Positions 52,491 through 60,861 of a stretch of DNA of 64,000 nucleotides are shown here, in pieces. The stretch is from Candidatus Poribacteria bacterium (GTDB lineage Bacteria; Poribacteria; WGA-4E; WGA-3G). Under the pieces are notes generated by a model. It did not search any database. It saw only the letters and a list, made by a program, of their open reading frames with translations, and had not been told where the DNA came from. The position numbers and the translations under genes were made by a program. Within the stretch, counting starts at the first letter, position 1; every line of letters starts with the position of its first letter. The DNA is taken from the NCBI GenBank assembly GCA_958295945.1, contig OY282386.1:2790001-2854000 (forward strand), written 5' to 3'.

Positions 52491-52710
52491 CTTCCGCTCC
52501 AGCGGAGCGATATGTTTATAGCACGCACTTTATTTCATGCTTCCGCTCCAGCGGAGCGATATGTTTATAGCACGCACTTTGTTTCATGCTTCCGCTCCAG
52601 CGGAGCGATATGTTTATAGCACGCACTTTATTTCATGCTTCCGCTCCAGCGGAGCGGTATGTTTATAGCACGCACTTTGTTTCATGCTTCCGCTCCAGCG
52701 GAGCGGTATG
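52491..52710. repeat. 49-bp tandem repeat, about 4.5 copies
   Basis: The unit (cttccgctccagcggagcga then tatgtttatagcacgcactt then tatttcatg) repeats at 52491, 52540, 52589, 52638 and, in part, 52687. Copies differ only at two alternating positions (ttta/tttg, cgata/cggta). Each has a cgctcc-agc-ggagcg hairpin, as in a dispersed REP-like element. There are no unique spacers, so it is not CRISPR. Confidence 0.95.
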
Positions 52711-52802
52711 AGAAAGAACCCTAAACAGGCTATACGAACCGTTATATTGTTTAGATCGCAACTTAGGTAATAAAAGAAATGTTAGAAATTGTAAACAAAT
52801 AC

Positions 52803-52831
52803 TTGACTCTCGTTATTTATTAGGTTATAAT
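52803..52831 (+). promoter_or_regulatory. Strong sigma-70-type promoter of unknown purpose
   Basis: TTGACT at 52803-52808 and TATAAT at 52826-52831 with a 17-bp spacer, in a gene-poor region. It points into a ~430-bp stretch with only a doubtful reading frame. Confidence 0.6.
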
Positions 52832-52871
52832 ACATGTCACATAAACTTTAATTTTTATAAAGAAGTAAATC

Positions 52872-53297
52872 ATGAAAGCAAAACATCAAAGGATAATGAT
52901 TATCCTACAAGCAATCGTTTCATTACATAGAAGCACATTTCGCAAAAACGAGAATTCATATATGTTCAATATGAAAGTCATTCGCATAAACGTCAAACCC
53001 TTATGCATCGCACCACTTTTAACATTTAGAAACAATCTAATCTGTATTAGTAAAATAAGGGACAAGTGTCATTCTCAGTCAACAGATTCACACGACAAAA
53101 GACGAAAAGTGAAAATGTACAAAATAATTTTTTTTTATTTTTTTATCAATCCTATGCTAACCCTTATGGATACTGTTCTGAAAGCACTAAAAAAAACTGT
53201 ACAGATGTACGAAATAATGTACAATTTCTGTACAGTTTTGATAAGCGCAAATTCTACAAAAATAGAAGGAAATCCTAGAGAATATATTGTCAAATGA
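52872..53297 (+). CDS. Doubtful 141-residue reading frame; may be noncoding RNA
   Basis: ATG 52872 follows aaagaagtaaatc, a weak ribosome site. The protein (Lys, Ile and Asn rich, no repeated or recognisable motif; one hydrophobic patch IIFFYFFINPML) looks random. A perfect 12-bp hairpin lies inside it at 53193-53239 (aaaactgtacag and ctgtacagtttt, with tandem tgtac boxes in the loop). With the strong upstream promoter, this could equally be an RNA ending at the hairpin. Confidence 0.25.
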   Translation: MKAKHQRIMIILQAIVSLHRSTFRKNENSYMFNMKVIRINVKPLCIAPLLTFRNNLICISKIRDKCHSQSTDSHDKRRKVKMYKIIFFYFFINPMLTLMDTVLKALKKTVQMYEIMYNFCTVLISANSTKIEGNPREYIVK

Positions 53298-53378
53298 CAC
53301 ACAGAGTTCATGAACACTTCAACTACTGTCAATCAAATCGTGCAATGAACTCTTAACCATAACTTCTCACCAGGAATT

Positions 53379-53444
53379 GTAGGGGCGGGTCTCTGTGCCC
53401 GCCCGTTGCATTACAGGACAAGGAATGGCGGGGCACAGAGACCC
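53379..53444. repeat. GC-rich hairpin repeat
   Basis: gggtctctgtgcccgcccg pairs imperfectly with ggggcacagagaccc across a ~26-nt loop, a relative of the gtaggggcggg cores at 46680 and 40461. Next to it (53485-53515) is a fragment of the gttcataccgttgatt repeat seen at 52410. No gene is seen in 53298-53593. Confidence 0.6.
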
Positions 53445-53593
53445 GGGAATCATGGCGAATACCCCACGCGTATTCGTCCAAAGGCGTTCATACCGTTGAT
53501 TACTTGATTTGGCCCTACAAGAGATTACAGGTTTTGCCCTTGAATTGACGTCTACGGTGACAAAAACTTTACACACCCTCATCAACATCAATC

Positions 53594-53622
53594 TTGACAT
53601 TATCACCAGATTTTGGTATTAT
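53594..53622 (+). promoter_or_regulatory. Sigma-70-type promoter for the TPR/propeller gene
   Basis: TTGACA at 53594-53599 and TATTAT at 53617-53622 with a 17-bp spacer, 38 bp before the ATG. Confidence 0.6.
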
Positions 53623-53660
53623 ATCTATACACTTCTCAACACAATCAAGGTAAAGATACA

Positions 53661-55592
53661 ATGCAGAACTCATATACAAGAATAGTTCTTGTACTTATCA
53701 TAGGATTGTTTACATTCTGTACGAGTTATGTCCATAGTGAACAATTTGTTATCGTTGACAAGGCTAACGGTGATAGACTTACAGGTCGGATGATTAGTGC
53801 AACAGATACACATATTGAGATTGAATATAACGATCAGATTTTAAAGTTTTCATTAGATGGTAATACACTAAGTTTTTATTCAAGTCTTGAAAATGTCCCT
53901 GATAAACTGGCAATGAAGTATTACCGGAATGGTCTTGACCTGTTAGATATAGAACTCCCTGACGCAGCAAAGAATACATTTGAATTAGCAATACAAGAAT
54001 CACCAAAATTTGCTGATGCACATTACCAACTCGGATTATTAAATAAAAAAGATGGGAACATACAAAAAGCATTAATCCATTTTAAATCTGTCCTACTGAT
54101 AGATACTCAGAAATATGACCTAGTACCAGAACTTCGGGAAATTGCAGACAATGCAATTGTCGCAGAGGATTATAAGCAGGCAGTTAACGCATATCAACTC
54201 ATCATAACACACTATCCAGAACACAAATCAATAGCAAAGATTAGTTATCAGTCAGGATTCTTATTGATAGAAGAATTAGACGATCCTGATGCTGCACTTG
54301 ACCTACTTATTGCTGCAACAACACATTATTCATTTTCAACAGACCATGAAAAAGCAGTTTACTTAATCGGTACAATACAAGCAAGATCTAGTGATTATGA
54401 AATTGCACTCAATACCTTGAGGCAATTTGTACGGGTTTATCCAGATAGCGTTTATGTAAATGATGCCTTATTAAAACAAGCGACTATCTACCTTCAACAA
54501 GGCAATAGAAAGAACGCAGTTGATATTGCAAACTTACTCTTACGCCAGCACCCTGATGATTTATCAATGGTTGAACAAGCCAAAGAAATAATCAGAGCGA
54601 GTGTATGGAATATTTATACCAACTTTCTTCCTGATCCCAGTATACAAGCGATCTCCGTTGATGGTTCAACGCTCTGGATAGGCACTCCAAAAGGAATAGT
54701 ACAAATTGAAACAGGAAGAAATGGTGGTTGGAATGTGGTTGAGGCTGATGCCTGGTTGATTAACACACACCTCCCTACAATACCCGATGTTAGATCAATC
54801 GCAGTAAATCAGTCTGGGGTATGGATAGGAACAAGGAACCAAGGTGTGATACACTATAACAAAATTACCAACAAAGTCAAGAAATATCCAATTGCCGATG
54901 GACCTACGTGGATAAGAGATATAGAGTTGGATGCAGAGGAGATATGGTTCGCTACAGACAGAGGGGTCGTTAGGAAGATAATCGAAACTGCGGAACAGTT
55001 CCGTTACCATGGAAACGATCCGGTTCCCGATGATATTCATTCAATTGCACTTACACCTGATACAGTATGGGTTGGCACCTCTGGTGAAGACTTAACTGCA
55101 TTCAATCGAGAAGAGGAAATTTGGAATCCAAGCCTATTTATTGACATCAAACAGGAAACTAAAATCGTACAGTTTGATGTTATTGAAGGAAAGATGTTGT
55201 TTACTTGGTATAACGAAGAAGACATAAACAACGGTTTTTTCCACGTCAACTGGGATGGGACAAATGGACGATCCTCAACAATATTTGAGGGGACTGAACA
55301 AAAGGAAGAGTTAATCAATATCTTTGTTACTGGATATGTAGATAGAAGTCTCTTAGAGGTAGATGACATTGAAACACAAGACTATCAGGTCATTTGGATT
55401 GCTGACAATGAATTTGTGACAATATACTACCCAAGTAAAGATGAATATGCTGGAAGTATCGGATACCCAAATATAGTTCTTGAAGACCTATCGGTCCAAT
55501 GCATCACAGTCGACCGAAATCGAGTATGGATCGGTACATCAAAAGGCATGCTAACAATTGAAAAAGATAAGATCATACAACTCAGAGAATAA
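53661..55592 (+). CDS. Exported TPR plus beta-propeller protein
   Basis: The start at ATG 53661 follows aaggtaaag; the preceding in-frame ATG lies inside the promoter. The 643-residue protein has a signal peptide (cleavage near HSEQ), then TPR-like repeats (about 90-310: FADAHYQLGLLNKKDGNIQK, KISYQSGFLLIEELDDPDAA, VYVNDALLKQATIYLQQGN), then a two-component-sensor-type propeller with repeated VWIGT blades (ALWIGTPKGIVQIE-like, GVWIGTRNQGVIHY, EIWFATDRGVVRKI, TVWVGTSGEDLTAF, RVWIGTSKGMLTIE). There is no kinase domain. It may scaffold or sense ligands outside the cytoplasmic membrane. Confidence 0.82.
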   Translation: MQNSYTRIVLVLIIGLFTFCTSYVHSEQFVIVDKANGDRLTGRMISATDTHIEIEYNDQILKFSLDGNTLSFYSSLENVPDKLAMKYYRNGLDLLDIELPDAAKNTFELAIQESPKFADAHYQLGLLNKKDGNIQKALIHFKSVLLIDTQKYDLVPELREIADNAIVAEDYKQAVNAYQLIITHYPEHKSIAKISYQSGFLLIEELDDPDAALDLLIAATTHYSFSTDHEKAVYLIGTIQARSSDYEIALNTLRQFVRVYPDSVYVNDALLKQATIYLQQGNRKNAVDIANLLLRQHPDDLSMVEQAKEIIRASVWNIYTNFLPDPSIQAISVDGSTLWIGTPKGIVQIETGRNGGWNVVEADAWLINTHLPTIPDVRSIAVNQSGVWIGTRNQGVIHYNKITNKVKKYPIADGPTWIRDIELDAEEIWFATDRGVVRKIIETAEQFRYHGNDPVPDDIHSIALTPDTVWVGTSGEDLTAFNREEEIWNPSLFIDIKQETKIVQFDVIEGKMLFTWYNEEDINNGFFHVNWDGTNGRSSTIFEGTEQKEELINIFVTGYVDRSLLEVDDIETQDYQVIWIADNEFVTIYYPSKDEYAGSIGYPNIVLEDLSVQCITVDRNRVWIGTSKGMLTIEKDKIIQLRE

Positions 55593-55627
55593 CAAATCTG
55601 ATCAATGTCCGTAAGTCCCACAAAATC

Positions 55628-56473
55628 ATGCAACAGACAAATACAAAACAGGTCGTCCGTTGGAATCAGTCAGAACCATCATATATTGAAGACGATTTAG
55701 TGGTTGAAGAACCCCTTGAAATTCGGGTCGGACAGCAAAGTCTAATCGTAGTCATGCGGACACCTGGACATGATTTTGAACTCGCTGCGGGATTCCTATT
55801 TACAGAAAATCTTATCAAATCTGAAAATGATATTGAAATCATTGCATATTGTAAAGATGAGAACACACAAAACAAAGACAATAACCAATATGCTGAAATT
55901 GATTCATTTCAAAACATCATCAATGTTCATTTAAAAGACAAGATTGTCCTTGAAGAAGCAGGATGGCAACGAAATTTCCACGCGAATGCAAGCTGCGGTC
56001 TCTGTGGAAAAATGACAATTGATTCGGTAAAACATCAGATAGAATCGTTGGATGTTGAATTCCGCTTGAATCATAAGGTGTGTTATCAACTCAATTCACA
56101 ATTACTTGCAGCACAATCTGTATTTGAGAAAACGGGTGGATTACACGCTGCAGGACTTTTCAATGCAAAGGGTGAACTCCTAATAGTCAGAGAGGATATC
56201 GGTAGACATAATGCTGTTGACAAAGTGATTGGACAAGCACTATTGTCAGAAATGATACCACTTGACAACCATATTTTGATGGTCAGCGGTCGCGCAAGTT
56301 TTGAAATAGTTCAGAAAGCACTTTTTGCCAGAATTCCAATCGTTGTTGCAGTCTCTGCTGCTTCAACACTTGCTGTTGAGTTAGCAATAGAAGGACATAT
56401 AACCTTAATTGGATTTATGCGGGAAAATCGAATGGTAGTGTATAGTCATCCTGAACGAATATGTTTCGAATAA
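55628..56473 (+). CDS. fdhD: Formate dehydrogenase accessory sulfurtransferase FdhD
   Basis: FdhD passes sulfur from a cysteine desulfurase to the molybdenum cofactor of formate dehydrogenase. The 281-residue protein has the family start (EEPLEIRVG, MRTPGHDFELAAGFLFTE), the sulfur-carrying Cys pair in NASCGLCGKMTID, GGLHAAGLFNAKGELLIVRE, EDIGRHNAVDKVIG and MVSGRASFEIVQKAL. Length and motifs are normal. It serves the selenocysteine formate dehydrogenase at 25515, although the two genes are 27 kb apart. It follows the TPR/propeller gene by 35 bp with no clear ribosome site. Confidence 0.95.
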   Translation: MQQTNTKQVVRWNQSEPSYIEDDLVVEEPLEIRVGQQSLIVVMRTPGHDFELAAGFLFTENLIKSENDIEIIAYCKDENTQNKDNNQYAEIDSFQNIINVHLKDKIVLEEAGWQRNFHANASCGLCGKMTIDSVKHQIESLDVEFRLNHKVCYQLNSQLLAAQSVFEKTGGLHAAGLFNAKGELLIVREDIGRHNAVDKVIGQALLSEMIPLDNHILMVSGRASFEIVQKALFARIPIVVAVSAASTLAVELAIEGHITLIGFMRENRMVVYSHPERICFE

Positions 56474-56598
56474 TTACAGTACAATGGGTATCAATAAGAA
56501 ATGCTATCGTTTTATGTAATAGTGTCTCTATATAAGCAAACACAATAGATAGAGTCTGCGTCAGTGTAAAAGTAGATTCTTGATAATAGGAGTAAAAA

Positions 56599-56886
56599 AT
56601 GTTAGATTTCATTTTTGAGAGCATTCAAGGAACAGTAAACTTACTCTTCTTTGTCGTTGTATTAGGTACTGTAGTTGTTTCATTTGTATTCGCAGATAGA
56701 TTACAAAAACAACATAATGCAGATTTTCCATGGCCTAAAGCATTGTCAATAATCGGCATTGAAGTGGGTCTCTGGATAGCATTTAATATCTTCTTTGAGA
56801 TTTTCCAAGCAAATTGGTTGTGGATTTCAATAGGCACAATAATTGTAATCTATATAATTACGAGAAGAAAAAAACGTAGATACTGA
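56599..56886 (+). CDS. Small two-helix membrane protein
   Basis: The 95-residue protein has two or three hydrophobic segments (about 10-33, 49-70 and 73-88) and a short basic C-terminus (TRRKKRRY). Start ATG follows aggagtaaaa, so translation is likely. No family is recognised. It is placed between fdhD and a dehydrogenase cluster without an obvious link. Confidence 0.55.
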   Translation: MLDFIFESIQGTVNLLFFVVVLGTVVVSFVFADRLQKQHNADFPWPKALSIIGIEVGLWIAFNIFFEIFQANWLWISIGTIIVIYIITRRKKRRY

Positions 56887-56950
56887 TAAAGATTGGCGTG
56901 AAGTATCAGATTAGTTGATGACTGACCTAATAGTTTGATAGGAGAATACT

Positions 56951-58003
56951 ATGACCCGAACAGGTAGAGCAGTTGTTGCTTTAGGACAAGATTTTGAGAT
57001 TCGAGAATACCCAGTTCCTGAACCTGAACCTGATACGATACTGCTACGTCAAGAATTGGCAGGGATTTGCGGAACTGACCTACATAATTGGCAAAACGGA
57101 TTCCAAACAGAGATACTATTGGGACATGAGAATGTCGGAATCGTTGAAGCAATTGGAAAAGGTGTGAAAACTGATTATGTAGGTAAACCGATCAAAGAAG
57201 GTGATAGACTTATCTTTGCACCAGGCACAAACTATGGTGGTTATGGATTTCAATGGAATCCTGATGAAGCTCCGCACTTTCGTGGTGGTTTTGCAGATTA
57301 CATGTATCTCACTTATCCCAATACCTGTTTTATGAAAACTGATACTTCACCAGAGATTGCTGTTCTGACTGAACCTTTCACTGTGGGTGTCCACGCTGTT
57401 ATGCGAGGGGAAATAAAACTCGGTGATACAGTTGTCGTGCAAGGATCGGGTGCAATAGGTCTCGTAACACTTGCATGTGCAAAAATGAGTGGTGCAGGAA
57501 AGATAATTATGGTTGGTGGTCCAGCGGGACGGTTGGAACTTGCAAAACGATTCGGGGCAGATGTTACGATTGACATTGAGGAAGTTACCACTGTAGAAGC
57601 ACGAACTGAACTCGTAAAATCTGAAACACCACGAAATGAAGGGGCAGATGTAGTCTTTGAATGTGCAGGTTTTCTTCCCGCTACGCCAGAAGGGTTAGGC
57701 TATACAAGACGTAGTGGCACATTCGTGGAAGTTGGACACTTTGTTGATATGGGTTCAATTGACTTCAATATCAATCAGTTATTGATGCGTAAAAACCTAC
57801 GACTTGAAGCGATATGGGGTAGCCAATACGAACACTTTGTTCGAGGATTACCACTACTTGAGAAAAGCGATTTACCATTCGCTGATATGATCAGTCATCA
57901 ACTACCACTAACACAAGTAGAGGAAGGATTTAAGGCACTTGACAGTGGATACCGCATTAATGGTGAAACAGCAATAAAGATTGCAATTCGGGCACAAGAA
58001 TAA
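56951..58003 (+). CDS. Zinc-dependent medium-chain dehydrogenase
   Basis: The 350 residues form an MDR-type alcohol/sorbitol dehydrogenase. The catalytic zinc ligands are in GICGTDLHNW (Cys) and LLGHENVGIV (His-Glu), and the NAD(P) fold begins at VVVQGSGAIGLVTLACAKM. HFRGGFADYMYLTYPN is the usual loop after the zinc domain. The gene heads a cluster of four (dehydrogenase, Gfo/Idh, isomerase, methyltransferase), suggesting oxidation of a sugar alcohol or inositol. Start ATG follows taggagaat. Confidence 0.88.
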   Translation: MTRTGRAVVALGQDFEIREYPVPEPEPDTILLRQELAGICGTDLHNWQNGFQTEILLGHENVGIVEAIGKGVKTDYVGKPIKEGDRLIFAPGTNYGGYGFQWNPDEAPHFRGGFADYMYLTYPNTCFMKTDTSPEIAVLTEPFTVGVHAVMRGEIKLGDTVVVQGSGAIGLVTLACAKMSGAGKIIMVGGPAGRLELAKRFGADVTIDIEEVTTVEARTELVKSETPRNEGADVVFECAGFLPATPEGLGYTRRSGTFVEVGHFVDMGSIDFNINQLLMRKNLRLEAIWGSQYEHFVRGLPLLEKSDLPFADMISHQLPLTQVEEGFKALDSGYRINGETAIKIAIRAQE

Positions 58004-58038
58004 TTCCACAATATTATACAAGACAGGAGAAATAACTT

Positions 58039-59058
58039 ATGTCAAAAACCTATCGCGTTGGTTTTGCTTCGTTAGTTCACGATCATGTTTGGGGTGAATT
58101 GAATCGTTGGAAGGAACATCCCCAAGTTGAGATCGTCGCTGCAGGTGATGTCAACGCTGAATTACGCGACCAATTCAAATCAGAGACAGGTGTTGAGAAC
58201 ATATATGATTCATGGCAGGAGATGATAGACAAGGAGGAATTAGATATCGTTCAAGCATCTGCTGAAAACAGTGCCGGTCCTGGAATCGTTGCTGCAGCTG
58301 CTGCAAAGGGAATTCACGTAGTATCAGAAAAACCTATGGCAGCACGATTATCACAAGCAGATCAGATGATAAAGTCAGCGGAAGCTGCAAAAACACTCTT
58401 GATGATTAATTGGCCAACTGCGTGGAGTCCAGCGTTGAACAAAGCGATGCAACTCATCAAAGATGGGGCAATTGGTGAGGTATTCCATTTCAAATGGCGG
58501 TCAGCACACAATGGTCCCAAAGAAATCGGCTGTTCACGTTATTTCTACGAATGGTTATACGATGAGGAGAAAAACGGTGCTGGTGCATTGATGGACTACT
58601 GTTGCTACTGTGCAGATATGTGTGCATATCTGCTCGGACTACCCGAACAAGTTACAGCATTCCGCGGCACTTTTGTCAAAGACTATTCTGTTCCTGACGA
58701 CAACGCAATCATTCTGATGAAGTATGCTAACGCTTTCGGTATTACAGAAGCATCTTGGACTCAAAAGACGGGTTATATCACACCAAATCCTGTTGTTTAT
58801 GGCACTGAGGGTGCATTGTCAATATCGGGAAATCAAGTCAATCTTACACCCGCAGGCAGTGACGTTCAATCCATAGAACCTGATCCCATACCTGAAGGCA
58901 GAAGAAATGCCCCTGAATACTTAATTCACTGCTTGGAATCCGGTGAACCTATTGATGGTTTGTGCTGCCCGTATGTAAGCAGAGATGCTCAAGAAATCCT
59001 TGAGGCAGGACTTGTTTCTTCTGACAGTGGCAAAGCAGTCAACTTGCCAATGAAATAA
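58039..59058 (+). CDS. Gfo/Idh/MocA-family oxidoreductase
   Basis: The 339-residue protein has the family N-terminal NAD(P) domain (AAGDVNAELRDQFKSETG, VYDSWQEMIDKEELDIVQAS-like, GIHVVSEKPMAARLSQADQ with the conserved EKP Lys) and a C-terminal substrate domain (GAGALMDYCCYCADMCAYLL, with the conserved Asp and a Cys-rich insert). Start ATG follows caggaga. It probably works with the dehydrogenase upstream and the isomerase downstream. Confidence 0.9.
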   Translation: MSKTYRVGFASLVHDHVWGELNRWKEHPQVEIVAAGDVNAELRDQFKSETGVENIYDSWQEMIDKEELDIVQASAENSAGPGIVAAAAAKGIHVVSEKPMAARLSQADQMIKSAEAAKTLLMINWPTAWSPALNKAMQLIKDGAIGEVFHFKWRSAHNGPKEIGCSRYFYEWLYDEEKNGAGALMDYCCYCADMCAYLLGLPEQVTAFRGTFVKDYSVPDDNAIILMKYANAFGITEASWTQKTGYITPNPVVYGTEGALSISGNQVNLTPAGSDVQSIEPDPIPEGRRNAPEYLIHCLESGEPIDGLCCPYVSRDAQEILEAGLVSSDSGKAVNLPMK

Positions 59059-59214
59059 TACCATTAAGGACATAGTAGGTTTGTAGTCGCGCAATTCATT
59101 GTGCCTCTTACATTTATCAACGACTTCGGTGTCAAGTCAACTTGCCAATGAAATAATACCATTAAGGACATAGTAGGTTTGTAGTCGCGCAATTCATTGT
59201 GCCGCTTACATTTA
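59037..59214. repeat. 80-bp direct duplication across the Gfo/Idh gene end
   Basis: A segment starting agtcaacttgccaatgaaat in the last codons of the gene is repeated 98 bp later (59135) with one difference (gcctctta/gccgctta). The two copies are separated by 18 bp. This is a recent tandem duplication; the gene itself is intact. Confidence 0.9.
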
Positions 59215-59293
59215 TTCTATATCATATTTTCATTCATAGAATTGGTTTAAACTTGAGTTAAGAATAGCATTATTTAAAATAAGGAGAATCTAA

Positions 59294-60052
59294 TTGAGCG
59301 AAAGAATACCTATAGCATTGCAGTTATATTCTGTCAGAGACGATTGTGCGAAAGACCTATCCCTAACACTCCAAGCAGTCGCACAGATGGGGTATGAAGG
59401 GGTCGAATTTGCTGGATACTATGACCGATCTGCAGAAGAATTACGGGATATGTGTGATGACCTTGAACTTAAAATAGTTGGCACGCATACTGGATTGAAC
59501 ACACTTCTTGGTGATGAACTTGATAAAACTGTGGAGTTCAATAAGACACTCGGTAATCCCTATCTGATAGTTCCAGGATTGGGTGGAGAATATACCAATT
59601 CACAAGATGCTTGGAAAGAGACTGCTAAAATCTTCAACGATATTGCAGATAAAATCTCCGACCAAGGTCTGTCCACTGGATACCACAACCATGCAAGTGA
59701 ATTCAAACCTTTGGAGGGAAAAATCCCCTGGGACACTTTTGCCAGCAACACCCGTGAAGAAGTCGTATTACAGATAGATACGGGGCATGTCCTACGCGCA
59801 GGTCAAGACAACGTCCCATTTATTGAACGTTACCCCGGCAGATACAAGATCGTGCATATTAAAGAGTTCTCCGCAACCAATGACAAAGCACTCATCGGAG
59901 AAGGTGACTTGGCATGGGAAGAAGTCTTCAATGCATTTGAAACTGTCGGCGGCACTGAATGGTACATCGTTGAGCAAGAAAGTTACCCCTATCCTCCGCT
60001 TGAATGTGCTAAACGTTGTCTTGAAGCTCTAAGAAAAATGGGAAAAATATAG
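59294..60052 (+). CDS. Sugar-phosphate isomerase/epimerase
   Basis: The 252-residue TIM barrel has MGYEGVEFAGYYDRSAEEL, IVGTHTGLNTLLGDELDK, STGYHNHASEFKPLEG (metal His), VVLQIDTGHVLRAG (Asp/His) and YKIVHIKEFSATN, and closes with GTEWYIVEQESY (metal Glu). The start is TTG, preceded by aaggagaatctaa at the right spacing; the first downstream ATG would cut off the barrel start. It belongs to the dehydrogenase-centred cluster at 57-61 kb. Confidence 0.87.
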   Translation: MSERIPIALQLYSVRDDCAKDLSLTLQAVAQMGYEGVEFAGYYDRSAEELRDMCDDLELKIVGTHTGLNTLLGDELDKTVEFNKTLGNPYLIVPGLGGEYTNSQDAWKETAKIFNDIADKISDQGLSTGYHNHASEFKPLEGKIPWDTFASNTREEVVLQIDTGHVLRAGQDNVPFIERYPGRYKIVHIKEFSATNDKALIGEGDLAWEEVFNAFETVGGTEWYIVEQESYPYPPLECAKRCLEALRKMGKI

Positions 60053-60054
60053 GT

Positions 60055-60798
60055 TTGAGTGAACCAGATGCATCGCGACCGAACGGTCAATCAGTCACCG
60101 TTGAGACAGAACTCTTACTCTGGTGGGAGGATTATTATTTACCAGTATTTGAATATGTCCTCCCAAAAATGGGGGACCTACAAGATAAAAAGGTGCTTGA
60201 GTTAGGCACTGGCACAGGTGGCACTGCAACGCTTCTTGCCAAGAAAGGTGCATCTGTCGTTGGCATTGACCTTTTGCCCTTTCGTTTGGATGAAGCGAGG
60301 GATAGGGTCAAACACCACGATGTCTCAGATGCGGTAGACTTTTCACTCATGGATGCAACACAACTCGCCTTTCCAGATAACACGTTTGATTTCGTTATCT
60401 CAAAATCCGTGTTAGTGTTCACTGAACACGCGCAAACAGCACAAGAGTGTTATCGTGTGTTAAAGCCAGGTGGAAAGGCGATTTTCATGGAGAATATGCG
60501 TCATCATCCAGTAGTTTGGCTTTATCGCAAACTTTTCTTGAAATACTCACAAGAGTTGCATTATTTTTCTCTTACCGATATTGAAGCATTAGATGTAGCA
60601 TTTGACAAGGTGAATCATAGAGAATTTCATTTCCTATCTATAGCTTCGCTTTTTTGGAAAAGAGTAATCCCAATCCGTTTCCTTTATAAATGGTCCTTGC
60701 AATTTCTCAAAGTAATAGATAAAATGCTCTTACGACTTTTTCCTTTTCTAAAACGTTTCTGTTGGATTTCCGCAATCATCTGTCATAAAAAGGTGTGA
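60055..60798 (+). CDS. SAM-dependent methyltransferase (UbiE-like)
   Basis: The 247-residue protein has the SAM core: KVLELGTGTGGTATLLAKKG (motif I), VVGIDLLPFRLDEAR (acidic ribose residue), FSLMDATQLAFPDNTFDFV, and LKPGGKAIFMENMRHHPVV. It starts with TTG two bases after the isomerase stop (the first in-frame start). The C-terminal part is basic and aromatic and may contact a membrane (FLYKWSLQFLKVIDKMLL). It is the last gene of the carbohydrate cluster; the substrate is unknown. Confidence 0.8.
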   Translation: MSEPDASRPNGQSVTVETELLLWWEDYYLPVFEYVLPKMGDLQDKKVLELGTGTGGTATLLAKKGASVVGIDLLPFRLDEARDRVKHHDVSDAVDFSLMDATQLAFPDNTFDFVISKSVLVFTEHAQTAQECYRVLKPGGKAIFMENMRHHPVVWLYRKLFLKYSQELHYFSLTDIEALDVAFDKVNHREFHFLSIASLFWKRVIPIRFLYKWSLQFLKVIDKMLLRLFPFLKRFCWISAIICHKKV

Positions 60799-60861
60799 AC
60801 GCCTGCACTATTTCTACCCGATTTTAGTGTGAAAGATTACTTTCATTACTTAGGAGCAACC

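Noticed and set aside
52491-52710. CRISPR array
   Set aside because: The 49-bp units abut with no unique spacers, there are no cas genes in the window, and each unit contains a REP-like hairpin.
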